This document shows, in pieces, positions 1-25,673 of a DNA stretch of 60,000 bases. Positions within the stretch are counted from its first letter, which is position 1; every line of letters starts with the position of its first letter. The notes beneath the pieces are model-generated. The model was given only the letters and a program-made list of their open reading frames with translations, was not told the DNA's origin and ran no database searches. Both the position numbers and the translations under genes were made by a program. Source of the stretch: Glandiceps talaboti. Taxonomy: Eukaryota > Hemichordata > Enteropneusta > Spengelidae. The stretch spans positions 3,408,501-3,468,500 of the forward strand of contig NC_135555.1 in the NCBI RefSeq assembly GCF_964340395.1. Direction: 5' to 3'.

Positions 1-200
1 TCCAAATATTTTTTCATTCACCAGAGGAAAATACAAGTCACATAGTGGATCTTGTCACTATGAATAGATGTAGTGATAAAACCTTTATGTATAGAAACAT
101 TCTGTAAAGTACAATGACGTAACATAGAATGACCATTAAATGCCGTATTTTCTGTTTGAATGTGTACAACTTGGTTTGCGTATAATACATTGATTTTTAC

Positions 201-2490
201 CTGCATGCCGTATAAATGGCAGCTGATGGGTACATTGGATTACTCATATCTATTGAGTCATCTTCATCTTTTAGTTGCATCTTCTGTAACTCTGTCTCAT
301 ATCTGAAATAATAAAATTCACACAAAAAATAAAATGCTGAAAATACAGAGGATGTGTCTACAATATTGAACTTGTTGCTATTTTAGCCAAGAAAACTAAT
401 AGTGATCAGTGGTGCTGTAGACACTTTTCTTATCAAGGTATGAAGAGTAGAAAGTTAGAAAACCAACATTGAAAAATTACTAGTGTTAACTTGACTGTAT
501 CACTTATTACCCTAGAGACATGCAAAATTTGTATAACCAAATGTGTATTTACAAATTAACTAATATTTTCTGCTTTTAAAAGTTTAATATTAAATATTAT
601 CTTTACGTTGTTTTATCCCTAAGGAAACACCGGAATTACATCGTAAAGTTCCTGTTGTAATGGAACATTTTAGGGAATGATAGCCTTCTGGTGTATGGGA
701 AAAATGCATGGCCATGAACAGCCGTATAGTGCAATCGTTATAGTAGACTTTCATCAAAGGATTCACAATACAAACATTGTCTGGTGTAGTTTTAAAATTC
801 AAATGAATAAAGTAAAACTTACATTTTAAGGGTCTGCTGTGCCAATGATGTTGCCTGAACACAACCAAACTGAACAGCTAAATCTCTTACTGTCAGTTTA
901 GGCTGTAGATCTAATGCATTTTCAAGGGTCTTCAAAGTCAGGTTGTATGTTTTCTTTTGAATTCCAGATAACTTGATAGCAATGTCCTGAATAAAACAAA
1001 GTAAAATCCATAAATTGTGAAAAATTGGTTAACTTGTCATTTACATGAATGAGTCACAAATATTACAAACATGAAGCTTGTAGCAATAGATGAATGCTAG
1101 AAATATTACAACTGCTGTACTTTAGTTTCCAGTCAGTAACAGGGCATATAGTAATATGTGTCAAATGTCTAGCTCTGAAGTTTGTATGCAACACAGTAAC
1201 ACCTGAGGCTGTGATCTGAGTTTGCCACTGGGGGATGAAATATACTCCAGTATTAACCAAACGACATTAACTAGCCTTACAGAAGAAGAAAGTTACAGTT
1301 TCTGAAACTTTTATGAAATTATCCATGATTGAACAAAAGAATGATGGTAGATGTACCTAATCTTGAACATAATATCATAACTACCTTGTGTATAGGTTGG
1401 TCTAAACTTGAAGCTGCGAGCTCTAAGCACATGACTGCTTTACAAGATCCAGTCATATTCATTGCTGCAAAATTACTGGAACTCAGACGAATTTCACACA
1501 ATCTCATCAGTTCTTGTGCCTTCCTGTAACAAGACATTGAGAGATCTTGTCTTTTGATAAAAATCAACAAACAGTTCTATTTTATACCTTCGAAATTATT
1601 TCTAGTTTTTTCTATCTCTAATGACCAAAGAAATGATATGACTGAGTCCATGTACCTGAAGACTTGGTATAGTTTGGTTTGATGCATAATATCATTAGTT
1701 ATCATATTGTCATTTGATATCAACCAATCAATCAATCAAATGATAATATCCATTAACCCATTCATTGATCAATTACTTGAATGATTTATTGATAAATTAC
1801 ATATAAGTATAGTCAATCAATGTTTACAACAGCTAAATTTCTTTAGCATAAGTAAAGAAAGCTCAGCATGTTTAGTTTACAGGTGAAAAACTCAACATAT
1901 ACCCACTGTTACAGAATCATAAAACACACCGAGATGCAGTACAAATATAAACATTGGTCACTTTGTATGCTGATGTCCAGCAATAATCAGGTGGTTTGGT
2001 TTGGTGTTTGTTGTTGTTGTTGTTTTGTTTTTTTGTTTTTTGGGGGGTATTTATTTATTTATAGTTTTATACATGATACATAGTCATTGTGTAATGTCAT
2101 CTATTGTTTACCTGTTGCAATGCATGACATGAAAGATTATGTGTCTGGAGGCCTGGGGTTTTCATTTTTCTTCTTTTTTGTGCGTTTATTTTTAGATCTT
2201 TATTTTGTAATGAAACGGCTCGATTCTGACTCTAATTACGTAATCCCGTCCGTTTTAGAAAACAACTGCGATAATCAAGTTTAAGGGCAATTTGTGAGTA
2301 CATTGAAGTTATGTAGGTCATGATCTGGAAACCAGGAAAAGCATCACAAGTACACGACAATTTCAACTTCAAGGACAATATCGACAAATTATAGTTGCAA
2401 TCGAATGCTCAATTGATACACCCACCTCAATATTTTACTGGAACGTATACCAAGCTTTGGAGCGAGACCTTGTAAGACTTTAGCGTCCAT
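201..2490 (-). CDS. ORC6: Origin recognition complex subunit 6 (ORC6), 5' part, four coding exons, gene runs off left edge
   Basis: ORC6 is the smallest subunit of the origin recognition complex; it has TFIIB-like cyclin folds and helps load MCM helicase at replication origins in the nucleus. Coding exons on the minus strand are 2490-2426, 1523-1385, 986-823 and 302-201. Phases join without error to 156 codons plus 2 nt (the human protein has about 250 residues). The start MDAKVLQGLAPKLG matches the N-terminal pattern of the family. Exon 2 contains SCKAVMCLELAAS, and exon 3 contains AIKLSGIQKKTY and VRDLAVQFGCVQA, all close to human ORC6. All four donors are GT (gtgggt, gtagtt, gtaagt, gtaaaa) and the three acceptors are AG. 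I see no convincing continuation in 1-200, so the C-terminal third lies outside the window. The gene is head to head with VPS35. Confidence 0.93.
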
Positions 2491-2707
2491 CTCTTAGAAC
2501 TTAGAAAAAAGAGCTCTGTACAGCAACACCCAGAAACTATTTTCGACGTCAAAATGTCAAGAAATGGAGAATAATGTGATCTGTTCGCGCCAATATGACG
2601 TATTGTCTGATTGACCAATCATTGATGCGGGTTGATCGTAACCCGGAAGTAATGATAAACCAATCATAAATAACTTCTGAAAAGTCTGTCACGTGAAAGG
2701 AAAGAAA
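2491..2707. promoter_or_regulatory. Shared ORC6/VPS35 divergent promoter
   Basis: Only 217 bp separate the two start codons. The interval holds a palindromic GACGTC at 2545-2550 and TGACGTA near 2596 (CRE-like), an E2F-like TTCGCGCC at 2584-2591, CCAAT boxes at 2615-2619 and 2660-2664, an ETS-type CCGGAAGT at 2643-2650 and TCACGTGA at 2689-2696 (E-box, CLEAR-like). There is no obvious TATA box. E2F control would suit ORC6, a cell-cycle gene, and a CACGTG site would suit VPS35, an endolysosomal gene. The motifs are seen; factor binding is inferred. Confidence 0.75.
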
Positions 2708-14968
<12,261 letters not shown>

Positions 14969-16660
14969 CAATCTTGTACATATGTAGCAAAAAAAACCAG
15001 ACAAATAGCTATCTAGAATTCAAGCTTACTTTTTTTTGTGTTTATATATCAGTTTTTAAGTTAGGTGCTAATGGTATGATCTATAATAGTGAACCCAGGA
15101 TGTAGAATTTTAGATTTATTTTACTACTTGCATTATACTTCAGAAATTGGCATTTCCAGAATATTGGAAAAATATGATAAATTAGGACTTGGCATTTTTA
15201 GATAATGGGGGAAAAAATAACAAATTATACCTGTTATTTCCAAATAATGGGGGAAAATAACAAATTATAAATTGGACTTTTCCTGATAAAGAGAAAAAAT
15301 AAATTGTGATGTGGCATTTTGAGAGAATGGAAAAAGTACTCTCTTTGCTTTGCTCTTGCTGATCTCAAGTTTACAGTTTCCATCCTATAGAAATCCCACC
15401 ACCATTGAGCAAAAACAACAATCATAAAAATGTTTGTTTAGACATATGTGATTAGTACAATGTAATATCAACCAAGCTATAATCTTAATGATAAAATGAG
15501 ATCTTTACCATGTGTTTAGACAGCCATTATGTCATGTAGTTGCTGTATAGATTATTTCAAGCCAGAGACATATAAAGAAAACAATGTTGTGGTTATATCA
15601 TTACCAACTAATTTATCATTAGGATAATCATTTCCATTTGTCAGTTAAAACTGACTTTTCATGTCTTGTCAAGCAGATTCAGCAGTGACAACAACATGAA
15701 GTTGAGTAGGCTGATAGGATCTCTGCGTAGAAATAAGAAAGAGAGTGTGTATGGCATAATTAAGTTTCAGAAATTTGTAATTTATTCAACTGGAAAAGTG
15801 AAGTCCAGATATAAAGTGAAGGAAACCATGTCAGAGACTATGTTATTATAATAGCCACACCCCTCATTTCATTATTATAAAATCAGACAATTATCTCTAT
15901 GGTTGTCTGTGTTATAACCTACTAGCCACACTGTTTACTTTACTGTGTGATTTTAATCCTAAGCACTAACACAATACTTCTTGTACTCCAAGTTGTGTGA
16001 AATGGAAATTACACTAACGTTTCTTTTGTTCTGTCAGTACTTATAGTATGGCACTATTATGCATTACTTGTCTCTCTCTATTAGAAATGGGTATGTACAG
16101 GTTTGTTTATTTCGCCACACACGTTTTGTGAAATGTTCAATGCCTCTAGTTCAGGAAAAGATTGGTATGAACTTGGTGCAGTATTGTTCTTGACCATGAT
16201 TATCATTTACTGAACGTGACAACGTTCCTGAATATTAATACATGTAGTATTAAAGTGTATTGTATTATTTTCAAACAGTCGTATACAATTAAATATGAAT
16301 GTAGTATGCTGACGAGTTGTGATATTTTTTCTAAAAACCCAGATTTCAAATATTATCAAATGATCTAAAAGAGTGTCCACATTTCTAAATCCAATTTGAG
16401 ATGATTGTTAATTTGCCAAAGTTACATAAAAAGGCATGTTAGAATACTTGCATTGTATCAGCTCCAAGTCAGACTAATGAAAAATAAAATAACAAAGCAC
16501 GTTAGAATATTTTCATAGTATTGACTACAAGTCATAGAAATTGTATTATTATGCTCTTCTTCCCTCTCTCCCTCTCTCTCATCAATGTATGTGCCACCCC
16601 TAATGTGTGGATTATATCAATCTCATGAAATAAAAAATGAAAAGTGAAATATCTTGTTTT
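14969..16660 (+). other. VPS35 3' untranslated region (probable)
   Basis: This is AT-rich sequence after the VPS35 stop codon with no supported gene. AATAAA occurs at 16483-16488 and 16629-16634; the second is the most distal candidate polyadenylation signal before a minisatellite begins. The true 3' end is not visible from sequence alone. Confidence 0.5.
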
Positions 16661-16684
16661 AATGCGAGATTTATTTTCCTTAAA

Positions 16685-16795
16685 AACCCTGTATACTGGA
16701 CTACTGTGACTATGATAGCCTGTATACTGGACTGACTGTGATTATGATAGCCTGTGTACTGGACTGACTATGATAGCCTGTGTATTGGACTGTGA
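16685..16795. repeat. Minisatellite A (unit about 33 bp)
   Basis: About three to four imperfect copies of a unit containing GATAGCCTGTATACTGGACT lie just after the probable VPS35 polyadenylation region. Confidence 0.8.
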
Positions 16796-16797
16796 CC

Positions 16798-16975
16798 ATA
16801 TCCTTCATCCAATCTCAAGATCTCTCTTAAGTCGAGTGCTGTCCTTCATCCAATCTCGAGATCTCTCTTTAGTCTAGTCCTTCATCCAATCTCAAGATTT
16901 CTCTTTAGTCTAGTGCTATCCTTCATCCAATCTCAAGATCTCTCTTTAGTCTAGCGTTATCCTCCTTCAAATCTC
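16798..16975. repeat. Minisatellite B (unit about 35-42 bp)
   Basis: Four imperfect copies of a unit starting TCCTTCATCCAATCTCAAGA directly abut minisatellite A. Copies differ by small indels and substitutions. Confidence 0.8.
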
Positions 16976-17104
16976 AGCTACCAAAGTGTACAGCTGGCCG
17001 AGTAGCATATACATACATTTATATTCCACCCAGATACACGTATTCCTGTAAAATCCAGGTGTACCTGCTTGTAGGACTTCATAGATATGCATACATGTGT
17101 CATG

Positions 17105-17639
17105 AATACTGCCATAGAGGGCGGTGTACAAGCCTACCGATGACCTTGATCCCCGCCTTGGTCAATTGTTTGCGTTACATGTACATAAAATGACAACGAT
17201 TGTCCTAGTATGTATGTTGTATGATGCTATGTATTGTCTCAGTTTTAGTGTAACAGGTACTTGGACGACGTAACACCCAGTTTGCTTCCTTCTGCAACAA
17301 CCAAATCGTGACAAGTTACTGCATACTGGTTAGTGGTAAGATGTCCGTCTCATACTACAGTAGTTACACGTACACGTGGTGTCGACTAGCTGCAATAATT
17401 GTAGCGTCTTGTTGCGGTTTTGTGGGTTTTTTCGTCTGTTTTGGTGACTTTTTAAGTTTTAGTGTTTAACCCGCACTAAAACTTAAAAAGTCACCAAAAC
17501 AGACGAAAAAACCCACAGAACCGCAACAAGACGCTACAATTATTGCAGCTAGGTGTCGACATATTGTGACGCTGACAGTTTAAAATGTACATATTGTAAT
17601 TTAGACTAGTCTAGTTTGACGGCCCTCTATGGCAGTATT
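17105..17639. mobile_element. Candidate TIR element, host of a nested foldback element
   Basis: AATACTGCCATAGAGGGC at 17105-17122 recurs in inverted orientation at 17622-17639, a perfect 18-bp terminal inverted repeat 535 bp apart. If the terminus is taken as CTGCCATAGAGGGC, both ends are flanked by TA, as in Tc1/mariner-like elements. A related 14-bp motif occurs once more near 21030. No coding sequence is present inside. The foldback element at 17387-17551 lies within it. Confidence 0.5.
17387..17551. mobile_element. Young snap-back MITE with 9-bp target duplication
   Basis: The 165-bp element is almost a perfect palindrome: 78-bp arms that differ at one position, with a 9-bp loop near 17465-17473. 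It starts TAGCTGCAAT and ends ATTGCAGCTA. It is flanked by identical 9-bp direct repeats GGTGTCGAC at 17378-17386 and 17552-17560. A 9-bp duplication suggests a Mutator-like (or Merlin-like) transposase supplied in trans. It has no coding capacity. Confidence 0.85.
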
Positions 17640-19182
17640 ACGGTGAAAGTATGAAGTCAACGTAATACGATCCGTCAGGAAATAGACTTTTGAACTTGTC
17701 ATTTTTTATAGGAGCTTGCACACACGACGATGGATCTGTAGCGGAGAGCGACCTGGCGAACCCGCTACAGTACTGCATCTACTTCCTATTTTGCCAGCTC
17801 TGTTAGTATTTTGCTAGCTCTGTAGTGTTACTAATGACATATAAGGATATAATATACGGAGAAACAACGACTGGATCTTGCAGGCTACATATGTGTATGT
17901 AAATGATTGAAAATTCTGTGTGCGCATAATGAGCCATGGGAATATAATGATCCATGATTTAACTTGGGAGTGATCCATGATTTAAGTGAAAACATCATTT
18001 ACCAATGACAATATTTATAGCAGAAAGATGTTCCTTATGATTTGCATGTTTAACTTTTTATTATCCAAGTACTTACTAGTACTGTGATTGTCCAATCACA
18101 ATCTTCATCTCCCTCAGGGTCGGAGGTAGTCTGTAAGATACAGACATTCATTCCATGCTATCAGCCACTGCCACTTCTGCACTCACCAGCATCAGTACTA
18201 TTCTATGGGATTATGCCTGGTTACTGATGTTGGAAATTACATGGTTAAATTGGGTAGATTAGTACTGTTGTGGTTAAGAAGCCTGATAGGGCTGAACAAC
18301 ATGACATATCTTACAGTCTAGGTTGGATGCATTATTTTTGTAGGTGTATAATTGCCACATTTATCACAACACAGTGGACTAGCCATTTGACATCACCAGT
18401 TGCACTTGATAGAGGGTCTGACCACATTTTCACCCAAACTTACTCTAAATGTAACTCCATAGCTTGGTCGCAAGTTACAAGATGTTCCAGCAAACTACAG
18501 CTTCACCAGGAACTCAAATGTTCAACTTTGATATTCTTGAGGATTCTCGGTAAACCAACATGTCACTAACAAGTAATTCAATGGTCATATTATCAGTCAA
18601 GGGGATGTCAGCAGGTCAAAGGTCATTGTAGGGACAGTGCACAGTGAATTATAAATATCTAACTTGGTGACAACAACAAAATGTATTTATGAAGATACTA
18701 TGGATAATTATGCAATACAGTGTCCTGTCTGTATTTACCTTGGTCATTTAATTACTGTAACATCCCAGCAGACACAGATAGTATTTTGGCTCCAAAAAAA
18801 GGCGATGAAACTTATTTCCATCATGAATTATCTGTAAGTCTAGCATAAATTTAAGTGGAAATCTGTGCGGAGAAATAGTGAAAGTACCTGAGACAATCAT
18901 CTTCGTTGTTTTTTTTTCGTATAACTGTCTTTTTGTCTATAACATTCTGATAAACAAATCTATGGGTAAGGTTGCTATGTTTGTTAACTTTTAGAACATG
19001 TAATTTGTGGTAGCTAGGAGGATAACTGACAAAAAAATACATAATTTTCTGTGCATGCAAAAATAGATATTTCTTGAGTATGTCTGAAGAATCATAATTT
19101 ATTTTATCCTTCTACAACAATGGTAATTTTAGTATGTTCTCTATTTCACAAGTTTATGTAAACCTATTTTTTCCATTTACAG
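17640..19182. other. Upstream region of the phosphotransferase gene
   Basis: The acceptor at 19181-19182 shows that at least one 5' exon lies upstream, probably untranslated, but I cannot place it. I see no other gene; small frames here have no recognisable similarity. Confidence 0.45.
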
Positions 19183-19195
19183 AAAAATACCAGCA

Positions 19196-22100
19196 ATGTA
19201 TCAGATTCTCACCATAGCACAACTCAAACAGTTGGATAGATATGAGCATAATGCAGCCGGAAAAACATTCCTTGAGAACGTTTTCCTGGATCATTACTGG
19301 AATTGGTTGGTCAAAAAAGTGCCACTGTGGCTATCTCCTAACCTTATGACTCTCCTTGGCTTAGTTCTGAATATTTTCATTGTCACTGTTATGCTGCACT
19401 TCTGTCCTACTGGTACAGAACAGGTAATTTACATATTAATAATATTCAAATCATAGTAATCTTATAGATTCTTTACTTTATGGCATCCATTCAATGATTT
19501 GTGTCATATTATCTCATTTTAGCCCAAAAAGGTAAATTCATTTCATTAGAATTTGGGGTTTTAGTGTAATTCAGAAAGAGAATTTTGTGTTTGGTTGTTT
19601 TATACTTATGGAAAATTTACACCTCAAATCCCTCTCCCCTTCCCCCTAAAAAATAATAATAATAATAAAATGTAATTGAAGAATACCTGGTCTTCAAACG
19701 CAATATGTCTTCACATTATCTTCCATGTACATCCCTCCGTAGTCACCATTTTAAGGTAAATTTAATGTGAGCATAATGTGATGTAATGCAATATGATGTG
19801 GTGCAATATAAATTAATAATAATATGCTGTAATGTTATGTAATTTGAATTTGAATTTAAATTTATTTAGTAAAAGTTTATACAAGTACTATTAAAATACA
19901 AGGTATATGAAATCACAGCAGATAAAACAAAAGTATTTTTAAAAACACATTTGAATGTAGTCCTCGTATTTGACCTTTAAGGAAAGGAGAATTGAAGTTT
20001 GGTGTATTTATTTTTAACATTGTGTCTTGTTGATCTTGTACAGGCACCTCGGTGGGCTTATCTGGTCTGCTTTGTTGCATATTTTGCATTTCAAAGTCTG
20101 GATGGAATAGATGGTAAACAAGCAAGGAGAACAAATACGTCATCAGCACTGGGTGAATTGTTAGACCATGGTTGTGATACATTTAGCTTGAGTAAGTTTG
20201 CCAAGTGTTTTACTACCCTACCACCCCTAACTACATGTAATAATCTAACCCATCCAGATACTGATGATAAGACTATACCAAGTACGATATGACATGGGGT
20301 AAAGGGTAAGGTTGTGTAAAGGCTACAAGAACCATAGTGCAATGTCATGCAATCATTATTTGAAAATTTAGTTGTTCTAGAAAAAATATTCTTTCTTGGT
20401 AGTGTCTTAGCCCACTTCTCTTTCACATGGCATTTAGTTGAATTATTTTGATTCTTACATAAGTACTCACTCCCTGAAAAAAATAAAGCTACACTGGACC
20501 ACATTTCAATGAGAAATGGCACCAGGGATGTTCACCTTGTGCAGGGGCATATGGGTTTTCGTGTGAAATGCATGTTAATTTTATGAAACATATATGGTTA
20601 CGTTCATTATAGGACCACATATAAAAAAATACATGTTGGCAATTTTTATCTTCAAAATTAGTCTGAGGGGGCTAAAATAAAATTTGGCCCCAAGACCCTA
20701 TTCTTAACCATTGGTTAAGCAATGAAAACCCATGAATCCATGATTATAGTCAACTTCCATTGATATGGCCTTAGCAACAGCCAACAATGCCAGTATATTT
20801 TGCAAAGATAACAACATTTTTGGTTAGTCAGGCAAAAAAAAATATCAAAACATGTATGCAAATATGCCTATCAACAAGACCATGTCCATAGCAACAGTCA
20901 GAACTTTATGTATATTGTAAAGATAACAACAGTAATTGGTAGGTATATGTAAGGGCAGCCTTAATTCTGTTTCTCATGACCCAAACGACCCTAAATGTCT
21001 TCAATCAGATGAAAACAATTAAATTGACGCCCTCTATGGCAGGGTTAGGAAACCCATGAGTGCGTATCTGAAAGAAAATTATTGTTTATCGCTGAAATTT
21101 GGGCAAATTCAATAAAACAAACAGTTCAAATGTTCCTTCTGACTTTACTTGCCATTTCTAAGTCATTCAGAATGTTAAAATATGATTATAAATTGAAAAT
21201 ATCACCAACAAGTACTCATAAACTTACCATTTTTTAAAAAAAATTATTTTTAATTTTTAACAGACTCACAGACCAATCAATTTAAAGGTTTTTACATAGA
21301 ATTAAGGGCCATATGTGGATAAACATACAAAAATGGACAATGTTACATATGCCTGGCCCTAGCAACAAGGCCACACCCATAGCAACTTCCAAATGAGGAT
21401 ATATATTACAAAGATAATAACAGGGATGGTTAGGCAAGTGGATAAACATTTTAAAGGGACATACATATGTGTCTAGTAATAAGACCATGCCAATAACAAC
21501 AGTAAAATTGTGTATATGTGAAAAATAACAATTGGGATGGATATATATATAGGCAAGTGGATGAACATTCAAATCTTAACACAGAGATGCCTAGCAACAA
21601 GACCGTGTCCATAACAACAACCAAATGGATAAGGGTGTAGATGTACAATTCAAAGATAACAACATGGACGGTTAGGCATTCGGAGTAACGCTTTACAAGT
21701 TAATACATACACTGTGGAGTTGTACTACAACTAAAGTTGTGTATAAATTATTTACACATTTGTAAAGTCAAAATCTAGGTCATTCAATAGTGACACCAGG
21801 CTGTATATATACTATATTAGTTTCTACAAATGAACTTCAGTCTACCAAGTGATCTCTTATACAAATCTATGACTGTTTAAATACCGGTATGTATGGAACT
21901 TTAGAAAATGAAACATTGTATAAATTTAATGACGTGTGTGTATCTTAAATTTGTATTTTCCAAATCTATAATTAAAAATAGCACCAATGGCATTGTAGCG
22001 TTTTTAAATGTTTATCCACACATCTGATCCATGCTATGTATAGGTGTTCATTTGCAGAATGTTTATCCAGTTACCTATCCAACCCTATTGTTATCCTTTG

Positions 22101-25100
22101 CAATATTAATGAGTTATTTACATAATTAATGGTTTTGCAGTAATTAGGCTATATCTTAAGAATGCACACTTTAAATTAAATGTAATTTAGTACATACATT
22201 AATGATAACAAGGTGCATGTGTCATCAAGTTTGAGAATACCGTATAGCTTGTAATTGTAATTAGTTATTTGCATAATTAGTGATTTTCAGTAATTAGGCT
22301 AGATCTTAAGAATGCACACTTAAAGATGCACTCATCCTCTGGTGTTATATGGATGTGTGAGCTGATTAAAAATATGCACTTCTGATCGCAATAGATATAT
22401 TACTTAATCGATAAAATAGAGAAAATATCATTGTATACTAGTAGTAGTACATGTATATTTTTGCATGTCATACCTCTCAGTATCGAAACAATAAACGGTT
22501 CATGCATATATTCGGAACAGGTAACCTGTGGGGGTCAGCTATGAAACAGTGATGCGAAGCCCAGGGTTAGTCGAATCTCCACTAAATCTACACCAAGCTG
22601 TACGACATTAATACACATACAATTACTGAAATTTAACTAGCAAATTACATTTACCATCTGTGAAACAAGTGAATATATCCATCGCCCTTTTGTAATAAAA
22701 CTTGACGAATCTCATAGGGTGAACAGATTACACTAACCTAGATCGTGGTGGTGTCTGTGGATGGTAGGCTGGTAGCCTGAATGAGAATGAATGGGTACTC
22801 TTAGGTAGGTTTTATTTAAGTAGACGTGGTAACAAGGACAAAAATAGTTGACAAAACAACTACTTGAGTGGTAGACCTGATTGATATTTTTTTTCAAAAT
22901 TATTGCCTAGTATTAAATTGATTTTACTGACACGAAAGAAGAGATTCAGTTGAGGTTAACTATACGAAAAGTCAAATTTACCCACCTTTACCCAACCTTT
23001 ACCCTACCTGTGACCCACCTAACTACCATCTCTGTCAAGGGATACTACGAGACAAAGTGATACTTCTGACTCCACAGTCCCAGGGGAGAGGTCACCGGAG
23101 GTGAATTAAGTCAAAGGTGTCACTTCGTCTCATACTCACCACATTTACACATCCTCTGCTAAAGATTTACCCCGGTGGAGCGTATAGTGAACTAAACTCT
23201 AGTGAAAGTTACAGTGGGTTGAAAATACAGCAAACTCAACTTTTACAGAAGAGGATATGAACAATGAGTTCCAAAGCTACATTTTATTTATTGATGTAGT
23301 AACTAATGGATATGCAATATCATGTCTGGTAGCGCAGAATTTTTCTTTCGACAAGGCGTGAAGGAGCAACAATGCAAAGTTTTGCCTTTACTGAGGCATT
23401 CAGTTTACACCTGGTATAAACATATTTTTGATCAATAGCATAGCATCAATTGAATCATAACTATACAAAGTTATGTATTCGAGTGAATAGACCCAATTAT
23501 TCTTATTTAAAACTATCGTCTAGTCTCTCACTCACGCCATTATGTCGTATGCATTGTCTACATTTCTACTAGTATAGCTATTTGGTTGGCATTACATGTC
23601 AATTCATAGGAACAACATGAATAGACGTGTTCTCCACTGTTACATTTGATTACGTTATTTCTTCGAAATTCTAAAATAAAACAGAATAAAGGACAATGTA
23701 GTATAAAATAAAGATGATAAATTCAGTATCTGAAGAATATCTTTTATAATATTTCAAAGGAACAATATGAATATATGCATATTTAGTTTAGTTATTCAGC
23801 GTGAAGGCACTCTTACATTCGATTATGCAACGAACTTCCTCTTGGTCAGTCATGAATAAAGGTTGAAAGTAACAGCAGAGACACATTCTAATGTACCACC
23901 CAACCCCAACCACCAACCCACCAGAAAAAAGTATCTTAAATCAAATTTTATTGCGCTGTTAGCTATTATTCCACGTGTTTTAGTACTCAAAGAAAATCTG
24001 ACATTCAAATCCTCGATGTAAACAACATGGAATGTACCCTTCTACATCTTTTGGTAATTCTCATACACAAATAACCTTCATTGCTGGGAATAAGTAGTCA
24101 CATGCCAACTTCATGACTAAGTCTATCTCATTTTGACACCATTGCAAAGTGGGAAATTAATAAGCACTCATGAAATGCCTTTAACAACGATTCATTTACT
24201 TTTTAACATGATATTTCTACAGAACATAGAGGGAGAACTGCATACAGAACAAATAACAAAAACGTTTTAAAGTAGCTGCCATATTGAATTTTTCCATTGC
24301 TCTAGAAAGTATCTCAATTGGTCAAAAGTGGGGGTGAAACATTCTGAAGGTTTCTAAAGGTGTTTTACTGAGTGATGTTTCTTTTCTATCTAATATTTGC
24401 AGGAGGTCCAAATTATGTAACTTGTATGCTAATATTGAGAGGTAAAATTTCAAATTTTGTGTAGACCTAAACGTGGACTCTATATCCTGTGTAGAATGTA
24501 CCTGTCCAGAATTCAATATTACATGTGTAGATACGTATTAAAACCAGATGCCAGATCTGAAAAGGAATATTTTTAATGTGTGTATGTACACTTGATAACA
24601 AGCCACACCAATATGCCGAAATTGGTCAAAAGGACAGATAATTTGGCAAGGGTCGTTCTATGCAATAAATGAATGCCTTTATTTTTTTACGATGCATGTA
24701 CCCATGAATGTACATGGGCAAGGAAGCCACTGAGGCTTTTATTAGACCCCTTACTGTTCTGAGGTGTTATCAATGCACACTTTAAAATGATTAATTGATG
24801 TAGTCACAATAACCCTTTCTGGTAAACTGTTCCAAATGTCTATAACATATTGACTGGAAAAATATTTACGTATATCCAATCTGGATTAAAATAATTACTA
24901 AGTAATCACAATGATTTAATTGGTGTAGTAATAACAATAACCCTTTCTCGTAAACTGTTCCAAATGTTTACAACATGTTGACTGAAAATATATTTTGGTA
25001 TATCCAATCTGGATCAGTCTTTAAATCATTTCAATCTATATCCCCTTGTTGTCGAAGTAGATACTTTGATAAATACAGCTGGATCAAGGAGAATGTGTAA

Positions 25101-25608
25101 ATGGAAAAGTTTATACACTTCCAGCTTCAGACTCGGTGACCAAGTACTTTTTGAGATATAAGTTTTTGACCAAAAATCAACATTTTTACACCTAATTTGC
25201 ATATCACTCATGGAATCATGGTATGCTTAATATTTCTTTGTCCATACATCCCTAGATACATTCCCATTAAATTTCAGCCCAATCTGCTCAGTAGTTTTGG
25301 AATTATAGATTTTTAACCAAAAAGACACATTTTTAGCCCTAATTTGCATATCACTGATGGAATCATCCCGTCATGGACAAATCTTACTTTACATCCCCTT
25401 AAGAATGTTCCCACCAAATTTCGCACCAATCTGCCCAGTAGTTTCTGAGTTTAAGTTTTTTGACCAAAAATCACATTTTTTGACCAAAATCACACATCTG
25501 TGATGCGATCATTTTGATTTGAACAATTTCCCAACTAGACACCCAAGGTAATGGACCCACCAAATATCATGGCAATCGGTTCAGCAGTTTTTGAGTTTAA
25601 GTTGTTTA

Positions 25609-25673
<65 letters not shown>

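Noticed and set aside
18270-18569. 99-codon plus-strand frame upstream of the phosphotransferase gene
   Set aside because: No similarity recognised, no splice link to the 19183 acceptor, and no polyadenylation signal placed sensibly.
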